NCBI GenBank assembly: GCA_013203855.1
Contig: JABMPG010000120.1
Span: forward strand, 1 to 11,645
From: a bacterium
GTDB taxonomy: Bacteria; Sumerlaeota; Sumerlaeia; UBA8349
Direction: 5' to 3'
DNA: 11,645 nt
Shown: piece after piece, positions 6,569-11,645 of the stretch
How positions within the stretch are numbered: the first letter of the stretch is position 1
Layout of the letters: each line of letters begins with the position of its first letter
Notes under the pieces: model-generated
What the model was told of the DNA's origin: nothing
The model's database searches: none
The model's input: the letters and a program-made list of their open reading frames with translations, nothing else
Program-made: the position numbers and the translations under genes

Positions 6569-7951
6569 TTATTTCACCGTCAGATGCCTCAGCGGCGCCT
6601 TGCCGATGGGATAGACGTTAAAGCCGATATCGAACAGGGCCTCATGGTCCAGAAGGTTCCGGCCGTCGAAGAGAAAAGCGGGCTTCTCCATCAGTTGGTA
6701 CACGCGACGATAATCCAGATCCCGATAACAGGCCCAATCCGTCACCAGCGCAAGCGCATGGGCCCCTTCCAAAGCCTCGTACGGATCGTCGTAGAAGGAA
6801 ACATACTCCACTCCCTCCAGGTCTCGGCGCGCGTTGCCCAGCGCCTTCGGGTCCGTCACCCGGACACACGCGCACTCCTCAACGAGACGCTGAACCACCC
6901 GGATAGCGGGGCTCTCCCGCGTGTCCCCCGTGTTCGCCTTGAAGGCGAATCCCATCACCACCATGACCTTCCCCGCGATTGTGTTGAACATCTCGGAGAT
7001 CATGTTCGAGACGAAGCGGTCGTGCTGCCAGAAGTTGATCCGCACCACCTGTTCCCAGTATTGGGCCACCTCTTCAAGCCCGTGCTGACGGCAAATGTAC
7101 ACGAGGTTCAGGATATCCTTCTTGAAACAAGAACCCCCGAACCCGACGCCGGCCCGCAGAAAACGTGAGCCGATGCGCGAATCGAAACCAATCGCGCGGG
7201 ACACTTCGTCCACGTCCGCCTCCGTCTTCTCACAAAGCGCCGAAATCCCGTTGATGGACGAAATCCGCTGAGCAAGAAACGCGTTCGCCACCAACTTCGA
7301 AAGTTCCGCACTCCACACGTTCGTCCGCAGGATATGCGACGGCTCCACCCAGTGACGATAGACGGCCTCCAGATCTTCGCAGGCCCGACGACCGGATTCG
7401 GTGTTCATGCATCCCACCAGCACCCGATCCGGATCCAGCAGATCTTCCACCGCCGTCCCCTCGGCCAGAAACTCGGGATTGGACAGCACTTCAAAATGAA
7501 CGCCCTCGCGACGTGAGTTCAGAATCCGCTCCATCGCCTCGGCCGTCCGCACCGGCAGCGTGCTCTTCTCAACCACAATCTTATCCGTCTTCGAGTGACG
7601 CAAAATCTCCCGCGCCGTCTTCTCCCAGTACTGAAGATCCGCAGCCTGACCCGCCCCCTGCCCGAAAGTCTTCGTGGGGGTGTTCACGCTGACAAAAATA
7701 ATGTCCGCTTCCGCGATCGCACGGGGAATATCCGTAGTGAAGAACAGATTCTTCCCTCGGTTGCGCTTGACGATTTCGTCCAGCCCAGGTTCATAAATAG
7801 GAAGATCGTCAGAATTCCACCGCCGAATGCGCTCCTCGCTGATATCGACCAGTTCCACGCGATATCCCGGACACTTGTCCGCAATGACCGCCATCGTCGG
7901 ACCGCCGACATACCCCGCGCCAATACACAATATCCGCTTCTCAAAATCCAT
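6569..7951 (-). CDS. ugd: UDP-glucose 6-dehydrogenase, eukaryote-like type
   Basis: The enzyme oxidises UDP-glucose twice with NAD+ to give UDP-glucuronate in the cytoplasm. The 460-residue protein has the N-terminal NAD site GAGYVGGPT (11-19), VSVNTPTKT near 88, EKSTLPVR near 128, SNPEFLAEGTA (E160, E164), the central helix with K219 in ELSKLVANAFLAQRISSIN, the catalytic C275 in VGFGGSCFKKD with D279, and the C-terminal GFAFKANTGDTRES (K338). From memory, these fall one residue from the human UGDH positions (K220, C276, D280, K339), and the motifs are the animal/plant version. The start at 7951 has GGGAG seven bases upstream and matches the family N-terminus. In-frame ATGs at 8041 and 7993 would add 30 or 14 residues with no family match. 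It is last in the unit, 114 bases after the preceding gene, and may have its own promoter and a folded leader. It supplies the substrate for the decarboxylase encoded first in the unit. Confidence 0.96.
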   Translation of the reverse strand: MDFEKRILCIGAGYVGGPTMAVIADKCPGYRVELVDISEERIRRWNSDDLPIYEPGLDEIVKRNRGKNLFFTTDIPRAIAEADIIFVSVNTPTKTFGQGAGQAADLQYWEKTAREILRHSKTDKIVVEKSTLPVRTAEAMERILNSRREGVHFEVLSNPEFLAEGTAVEDLLDPDRVLVGCMNTESGRRACEDLEAVYRHWVEPSHILRTNVWSAELSKLVANAFLAQRISSINGISALCEKTEADVDEVSRAIGFDSRIGSRFLRAGVGFGGSCFKKDILNLVYICRQHGLEEVAQYWEQVVRINFWQHDRFVSNMISEMFNTIAGKVMVVMGFAFKANTGDTRESPAIRVVQRLVEECACVRVTDPKALGNARRDLEGVEYVSFYDDPYEALEGAHALALVTDWACYRDLDYRRVYQLMEKPAFLFDGRNLLDHEALFDIGFNVYPIGKAPLRHLTVK

Positions 7952-7954
7952 CTG

Positions 7955-7999
7955 AATGCTCCCTTCCCGGCAAAATCCCGCAACACGGAGCATTTGCTC
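7955..7999 (-). promoter_or_regulatory. ugd leader with alternative pairings over the ribosome binding site
   Basis: On the minus strand the leader contains AATGCTCC (7994 to 7987), the exact complement of GGAGCATT (7962 to 7955), which includes the ugd Shine-Dalgarno GGAG. This 8-bp pairing, with a 24-base loop, would mask the site. The same left arm can instead form a tight hairpin GAGCA-AA-TGCTC (7999 to 7988), which would free the site. The two folds cannot coexist. This is how translational switches are built, but eight bases can match by chance and no known riboswitch class was recognised. Confidence 0.35.
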
Positions 8000-8012
8000 G
8001 ACGTGGCGCAAA

Positions 8013-8041
8013 ACCTTAGCAATCACAGCCCGAATCGGCAA
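8013..8041 (-). promoter_or_regulatory. Candidate internal promoter before ugd
   Basis: On the minus strand, TTGCCG (8041 to 8036) and TAAGGT (8018 to 8013) are 17 bp apart, and the -10 element is preceded by TGC, an extended -10 pattern. It lies in the only sizeable gap inside the four-gene unit and would give a leader of about 55 bases for ugd. The -10 hexamer matches only three of six consensus bases. Confidence 0.28.
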
Positions 8042-8065
8042 TCCATTTCCCCGCGCACGCCTATG

Positions 8066-8836
8066 TCATTCGGGTTTTCGAACCTCGATGGCCGCGAACC
8101 AGCACCACCACTCTAACTGCGGCCACCGCCTGAGAATCCACATGTCCGCACGACGCCAGAACCTGACGCTCGACTGAAATCGCCCCAATCGCCGGCACCC
8201 GTACTGCCAGAAGAAACTCCCTGCGCTGAGCAGATAGAACCCCTTCCACCGCACCGTCCCAAAAGGCAGGCGAACTTCATCCAGTGAGTCCCGGTCGAAG
8301 TACCGCGTGATCTTCTTCCAGATAGACGGCGCAAAAAGCCGCCGGTAGATACGGATGATCGGATTGCGGTTCAGAGGCTCGATGAAAATCCCCTGCCCCC
8401 CCGGAAGAAGAATCCGATAGATCTCGCGCATCACAAATTGCAGATTCGTGTGAATCAGAACCGACTTCGTGAACACGACCGGAAAGCCCCTTTCGCAAAA
8501 GGGCAGCTCCTCCCCGCGCGCCACCACGAAACTGATACGGTCGCCCAGCCCCGCCTGATCCGCGAGCACTCTCAACGCCCTGAGGCGCTCAATCGCAAGA
8601 TCCGCGACGATCACCCGCGCCCCCTGGGCCGCCCACATCAGGGCATGCATCCCCACGCCACCGCCCAGGTCCAACAGCCGCTTCCCCTCCATGCCCCCGA
8701 TCCGTCCCTCAAGCCACTCGAACTCCGGAGTCCGCGCAAAGGCGAAGGACTCCTCCAGATCCGCGTGCGCCGTGCCCCCGGGCCGGGAAAGGTTGTCCGT
8801 GTCGAGATTGCGATTCCAGTAGGATTTCGACGTCAT
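8066..8836 (-). CDS. Class I SAM-dependent methyltransferase (UbiE-like fold)
   Basis: The 256-residue protein has a Rossmann-type methyltransferase core. Motif I is LLDLGGGVGMHA (54-65), the acidic residue after strand 2 is D79 in VIVADLA, the motif near strand 4 is PFCERGFPVVFTKSVLIHT (112-130), and the post-IV stretch LLPGGQGIFIEPLNRNP lies at 143-159. The region from about 160 on is rich in Arg, Trp and aromatic residues (for example WQYG and WWCWF), which may form the acceptor-binding cap or contact membrane or lipid. The start has GGAG at 8844-8847, seven bases upstream, and the gene begins 16 bases after the previous methyltransferase, so they are probably cotranscribed. The substrate is unknown. 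Its place between uxs and ugd suggests a sugar, glycan or glycolipid acceptor, but this rests on context only. Confidence 0.82.
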   Translation of the reverse strand: MTSKSYWNRNLDTDNLSRPGGTAHADLEESFAFARTPEFEWLEGRIGGMEGKRLLDLGGGVGMHALMWAAQGARVIVADLAIERLRALRVLADQAGLGDRISFVVARGEELPFCERGFPVVFTKSVLIHTNLQFVMREIYRILLPGGQGIFIEPLNRNPIIRIYRRLFAPSIWKKITRYFDRDSLDEVRLPFGTVRWKGFYLLSAGSFFWQYGCRRLGRFQSSVRFWRRADMWILRRWPQLEWWCWFAAIEVRKPE

Positions 8837-8852
8837 GAAATGGCTCCAGATC

Positions 8853-9608
8853 TCAATTCTTCCCGAACACGTAAATCGCTCGCGGTGACTCTGCCGTCAG
8901 TGCCCGCCCGTCGAAATCTCCCCGCCGATCCAGCGGATCAAGTCCCGCATCCTTCCCCATCTCGAGCACTTCCTCCGGTTCGTAAAGCCGAACGCTTTCC
9001 AGAAGACTCTCCCGGCACCCATCCGACTCGAACTCGATCCGTTTCTCAACCCGCCGGTTCTCCTCATCGATCCAGCGGCTCTCGCGCACCTGGATCCCCG
9101 AAGGCGTCGTCCGGGCCGTTTCCGGCTTGAGATTGTTGCGCAGCCACGCCGGATTGATGTGATCAAAAACGAAGGCGCCGCCCGGCCTCAGAACCCGCCC
9201 CACCTCGAGGAAGGTCTTCCGATTCTCTCTCGGCTCCCGAAAATAGCCAAAACTCGTAAACAGATTGAGCACCAGCGTGAAAACCCCATCCAGAATTGGA
9301 AGCGTCCGCATATCGGCCCGAACCAGCGATAGAGCCCGCCCCTCTGTCCGCGAGTTCCGCAGAGCCCGGTCCAGAAGATGCTCGGACAGGTCGATCCCCG
9401 TCACCCTCGCGCGGGGATTCCTCTCCAGCAACTCCAGACTGTGCCGACCTTCGCCGCAGCACAAATCCAGAACGCGTCCCTCCGTTGGATCGAGCCCCAG
9501 AACGTCATCGACAAAACACAATGCGCGCCGGGCGTCCTGCCGGTCCCGGTGGGCATACAGGTCCGAGTAATGCGGTCCAAAGGCGATCTGATACCACGGC
9601 ATATCCAT
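8853..9608 (-). CDS. Class I SAM-dependent methyltransferase, small-molecule type
   Basis: The 251-residue protein opens with PWYQIAFGPHYSDLYAHRD, an N-terminus common in a broad group of uncharacterised methyltransferases. Motif I is VLDLCCGEGRHSLEL (47-61), the SAM-ribose acidic residue is D73 in VTGIDLS, ADMRTLP lies near 98-104, and LNLFTSFGYF with LRPGGAFVFDH forms strands 4-5 (114-150). The C-terminal half (about 160-250) resembles a small beta-rich acceptor domain. The ATG at 9608 is only two bases after the uxs stop, and another ATG lies at 9602. An upstream extension to 9725 would overlap uxs by 115 bases and has no family match. Only a weak GAAG precedes the start, so translation is probably coupled to uxs. 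The product is not closely related in sequence to the neighbouring methyltransferase, so the pair is not a simple duplication. The substrate is unknown. Confidence 0.8.
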   Translation of the reverse strand: MDMPWYQIAFGPHYSDLYAHRDRQDARRALCFVDDVLGLDPTEGRVLDLCCGEGRHSLELLERNPRARVTGIDLSEHLLDRALRNSRTEGRALSLVRADMRTLPILDGVFTLVLNLFTSFGYFREPRENRKTFLEVGRVLRPGGAFVFDHINPAWLRNNLKPETARTTPSGIQVRESRWIDEENRRVEKRIEFESDGCRESLLESVRLYEPEEVLEMGKDAGLDPLDRRGDFDGRALTAESPRAIYVFGKN

Positions 9609-9610
9609 AT

Positions 9611-10546
9611 CTATTTGATCTTCAACTGCTGCTTGAAAAACTCGATCGTCCGCCGTAGCCCTTCCTCCAGCGGCACCTCCGGCTCCCATCCCAGTATCCG
9701 TTTCGCCTTGCTCAGGTCGGGGCACCGGGTTTTCGGATCATCGACAGGCAAGTCCAGAAAAGTGATCTCGCTCTTGGACCCGAGCATCTCCAGAATCTTC
9801 TCAGCGAACTGACGGATTGTCATCTCCGCCGTCGCCCCGATATTCACCGGATCCGCCTCGTCCGACATCAACAACCGCCAGATACCCTCCACTGTATTGT
9901 CCACATAGCAGAACGAACGAGTCTGCCCGCCGTCCCCAAAAATGGTCAGCGGACGCCCCGTCAGCGCCTGATCGATAAACGCCGGAACCACCCGCCCATC
10001 CTGACGCATCCGGGGACCGAAAGTGTTGAAAATCCGCACGATCCGCGTGTTCAGACCATGAAACCGGTGATAGGCCATCACCATCGCCTCGCCAAAACGC
10101 TTCGCTTCGTCATATACCCCGCGGGGACCGATCGGATTCACGTTGCCCCAGTACGATTCCGGCTGGGGATGCACCAGCGGGTCGCCGTAAATCTCCGAAG
10201 TCGAGGCCAGCAGATAGGTCGCCTTCTTGGCCCGGGCAAGCCCCAGAGTCTTGTGAGTGCCAAGCGCGCCCACCTTCAGCGTCTGAATAGGCATTTCGAG
10301 ATAGTCGATCGGGCTGGCGGGGGAAGCAAAATGAAGCACATAGTCCAGCGGCCCGTCAATGTACAGGTACTCCGTAACATCCTGCTTGATGAACCGGAAC
10401 TTGTCCGACCGGATATGGTCGATGTTCTCGATCCGCCCGGTCAGCAGATTGTCCATGCAGATGACCTCATGGCCTTCCGCCAGAAACCGCTCGCAAAGAT
10501 GCGAACCCAAAAAACCCGCCCCTCCCGTGATCAACGTCCTGGGCAT
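9611..10546 (-). CDS. uxs: UDP-glucuronate decarboxylase (UDP-xylose synthase)
   Basis: This short-chain dehydrogenase-fold enzyme converts UDP-glucuronate to UDP-xylose through a bound NAD+ oxidation, decarboxylation and reduction cycle in the cytoplasm. The 311-residue protein has the NAD site TGGAGFLGS (7-15), D32 in ICMDNL, HFASPASPIDYLEMPIQTLKVG (72-92), which is typical of UXS, and the catalytic T116, E118, Y145 and K149 in STSEIYGD and YDEAK. It also has YWGNVNPIGPRGVYDEAKR, ending DDPKTRCPDLSKAKRILGWEP, where R274 matches the active-site arginine of this family. These features separate it from dTDP-glucose dehydratases and GalE epimerases. The start has GAGGGG (plus 10554-10559) seven bases upstream. 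It is the first gene of the minus-strand unit, with ugd last, so the unit encodes both steps from UDP-glucose to UDP-xylose. No glycosyltransferase using the product lies in the window. Confidence 0.94.
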   Translation of the reverse strand: MPRTLITGGAGFLGSHLCERFLAEGHEVICMDNLLTGRIENIDHIRSDKFRFIKQDVTEYLYIDGPLDYVLHFASPASPIDYLEMPIQTLKVGALGTHKTLGLARAKKATYLLASTSEIYGDPLVHPQPESYWGNVNPIGPRGVYDEAKRFGEAMVMAYHRFHGLNTRIVRIFNTFGPRMRQDGRVVPAFIDQALTGRPLTIFGDGGQTRSFCYVDNTVEGIWRLLMSDEADPVNIGATAEMTIRQFAEKILEMLGSKSEITFLDLPVDDPKTRCPDLSKAKRILGWEPEVPLEEGLRRTIEFFKQQLKIK

Positions 10547-10852
10547 CTAACAGCCCCTCTCTCCAGATATGTGCGGGCAACAAATCCCGATAATGCCCTA
10601 ATTTGACGCAAGACCCCGCCGCAGGCAAGAGAAAACAGTCTTATGTCCTCCCAGTGAAATGTTCGGAAATGGCAGACGGCATTGTTCGCCTGGACTTTGA
10701 GCGGTTTCTGCTGGGGAGGAGTTTCAGTCTTCTTATTCCCGTCTTCGTGGTATAATCGGCCGCGATGGTCGACAACAATGTGAATCACAGTCTCACAACC
10801 GGTAACGAACGACGCAGTCCCAAACTCAACCCGAAAGTTCGAACTACCCCTT
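10547..10852. other. Divergent promoter region between uxs and hflX
   Basis: This 306-bp region should hold the start sites for both the minus-strand sugar unit and hflX. On the plus strand a perfect TATAAT lies at 10751-10756. On the minus strand several weak -10-like hexamers occur (for example CATAAG near 10644), but none has a convincing -35, so the uxs promoter is not called. The only other signal seen is a short plus-strand reading frame that starts at 10765 and runs into hflX. Confidence 0.5.
10751..10756 (+). promoter_or_regulatory. -10 element TATAAT upstream of hflX
   Basis: TATAAT is an exact sigma-70 -10 hexamer, the only perfect one noticed in the window. No good -35 is seen at 16-18 bp (the bases near 10728-10733 are TCTTCT), so the promoter may be weak, activator-dependent or use another sigma factor. 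Transcription would be expected to begin at about 10763-10765. That gives hflX a leader of about 90 bases, and the first ATG in it (10765) would sit at or within two bases of the 5' end. Confidence 0.45.
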
Positions 10853-10875
10853 ATGTCCCAGCTTCACCCTACTGA
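10765..10875 (+). CDS. Possible leaderless upstream ORF overlapping the hflX start
   Basis: An ATG at 10765 opens a 36-codon frame (MVDNNVNHSLTTGNERRSPK and on) that ends TGA at 10875, 23 bases inside hflX in a different frame. It lies nine bases after the perfect TATAAT, so its mRNA could be leaderless. It has no family match, and its composition (Asn, Arg, Pro, Thr) does not clearly look like a protein. It could be a leader peptide coupling translation to hflX, which lacks its own good Shine-Dalgarno site, or simply chance. Confidence 0.2.
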   Translation: MVDNNVNHSLTTGNERRSPKLNPKVRTTPYVPASPY

Positions 10876-11645
10876 CAATCCTCCCCAAGCCGAACGGGCC
10901 GCGCTGATCGGCCTTCGCCGCAACCGGGGCACGGAGAAAGACACCGATCTCTCACTTGCGGAGCTCGCCCGGCTGGTGGACAGCGCCGGGGGGGAGGTGG
11001 TGGACACACAGGTCGTTCATCTGCGCAACCCGCACCCCGCCACTCTCATCTCCAAGGGCCTGCTCGAACGCCTCGTCCCCTGGGCCGAGATGGCCGATGC
11101 CGATCTGGTGATTCTGGACGACGATCTTTCGCCGGTCCAACAGCGCAACCTCGAAAAACAGTTCGGCCGCAAGGTGATCACGCGGACCGAACTTATCCTC
11201 GACATCTTCGCCACCCACGCCAAGACGCGCGAGAGCATGACGCAGGTGGAGCTGGCTCAACTCAAATATCACATGCCCCGGCTGGTCGGCGCGGGAATCG
11301 CCAGCGCGCGAATGGGCGGCGTCGCCGGAGGCATCGCCACGCGAGGTCCGGGCGAGACGCAGCTCGAGGTGGACCGCCGCCGCATCCGGACACGGGTCAC
11401 CCAACTGGAGAGAAACCTCAAGGAAATCGCCCGCCAGCGCCAGGTCCAGCGCCAGCGCCGCCTCAGTTCCGGCATGCCCCTGGTTGGCCTCGTAGGCTAC
11501 ACCAATGCCGGGAAATCCACCCTCCTCAATCGACTTACCCAAGCCGGCGCTCTCGCCGAAAACCGCCTCTTCTCGACCCTCGACACGACCGTCCGATACC
11601 TCTCGCTCCCCGGCGGGCTCGAGGTCGGACTGATCGACACGGTCG
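10853..11645 (+). CDS. hflX: GTPase HflX, N-terminal part (cut by window end)
   Basis: The frame is open from the ATG at 10853 to the window edge (264 codons), so about the last 150 or more residues of the usual length are missing. HflX is a ribosome-binding GTPase that splits or rescues stalled 70S ribosomes and the 50S subunit. The N-terminal HflX domain (about 15-170) includes LIGLRRN, ELARLVDSAGGEVVDTQ, LISKGLLERL, DDDLSPVQQRNLE and the hallmark RGPGETQLEVDRRRIR (164-179). A basic coiled helix rich in Arg and Gln (about 170-204) follows. The G domain then begins with the P-loop GYTNAGKST (215-223), the G2 region FSTLDTTVR (most relatives have TLDPTxR) and the start of G3, LIDTV, at the cut. 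No Shine-Dalgarno site is evident just before the ATG; the frame is open upstream to 10784 but has no better start codon. The gene is divergent from the sugar unit. Confidence 0.95.
   Translation, partial: MSQLHPTDNPPQAERAALIGLRRNRGTEKDTDLSLAELARLVDSAGGEVVDTQVVHLRNPHPATLISKGLLERLVPWAEMADADLVILDDDLSPVQQRNLEKQFGRKVITRTELILDIFATHAKTRESMTQVELAQLKYHMPRLVGAGIASARMGGVAGGIATRGPGETQLEVDRRRIRTRVTQLERNLKEIARQRQVQRQRRLSSGMPLVGLVGYTNAGKSTLLNRLTQAGALAENRLFSTLDTTVRYLSLPGGLEVGLIDTV

Noticed and set aside
7952..8041. N-terminal extension of ugd by 30 codons (ATG at 8041)
   Set aside because: The extension has no family counterpart, while the ATG at 7951 has a strong GGGAG site and begins exactly where relatives do.
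9609..9725. N-terminal extension of the first methyltransferase gene by 39 codons
   Set aside because: It would overlap the end of uxs by 115 bases and adds a Gly/Ala-rich tail unlike the family. The start two bases after the uxs stop fits operon coupling.
10531..10788. 85-codon minus-strand frame overlapping the uxs start
   Set aside because: It overlaps the uxs ribosome binding site and start in another frame, spans the expected promoter region, and has no recognisable features.
10952..11542. Minus-strand open frame of 196 codons at the window end
   Set aside because: It is antisense to hflX, whose conserved motifs are unmistakable on the plus strand.
1..11645. CRISPR arrays, insertion sequences, tRNA or rRNA genes
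   Set aside because: No regularly spaced repeats, transposase motifs, terminal inverted repeats with target duplications, cloverleaf patterns or rRNA signatures were seen on either strand.

Overview
The window is about 11.6 kb of GC-rich bacterial DNA with seven genes. It suggests a free-living, non-proteobacterial bacterium. The evidence is a secreted serpin, a UDP-glucose dehydrogenase whose spacing and motifs follow the animal/plant-type enzyme rather than the usual bacterial Ugd/TuaD type, a DnaE with a complete-looking PHP metal site, and C-ending codons on plus-strand genes. A lineage in or near the PVC/FCB groups or a related candidate phylum would fit, but the sequence alone does not fix the phylum.

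Layout. Plus strand, positions 4-822: a TauE/SafE-type membrane permease. Plus, 946-2145: a secreted serpin with an inhibitory-type hinge. Positions 2146-2809: a 664-bp gap without a convincing gene, but with an 11-bp perfect inverted repeat enclosing smaller hairpins, and a hairpin followed by T7 just upstream of dnaE. Plus, 2810-6262: dnaE, the replicative DNA polymerase III alpha subunit. Minus strand, 10546 down to 6569: a compact four-gene unit in the order UDP-glucuronate decarboxylase (uxs), methyltransferase, methyltransferase, UDP-glucose 6-dehydrogenase (ugd), ending in a good rho-independent terminator at 6504-6538. Plus, 10853 to the window end: the first 264 codons of hflX, a ribosome-associated GTPase, truncated by the window edge and divergent from uxs.

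How the genes work together. Ugd makes UDP-glucuronate from UDP-glucose and Uxs turns it into UDP-xylose, so the minus-strand unit is a nucleotide-sugar cassette. The two methyltransferases between them may modify the resulting sugar or glycan, but their substrates cannot be read from the sequence. dnaE and hflX are housekeeping genes unrelated to that pathway. The serpin and the permease are exported or membrane functions with no clear link to each other.

No mobile element, CRISPR array, tRNA or rRNA was seen. The most interesting non-coding signals are the folded element at 2332-2403, two mutually exclusive pairings over the ugd Shine-Dalgarno site, and a perfect TATAAT just ahead of a short, possibly leaderless reading frame that overlaps the hflX start.
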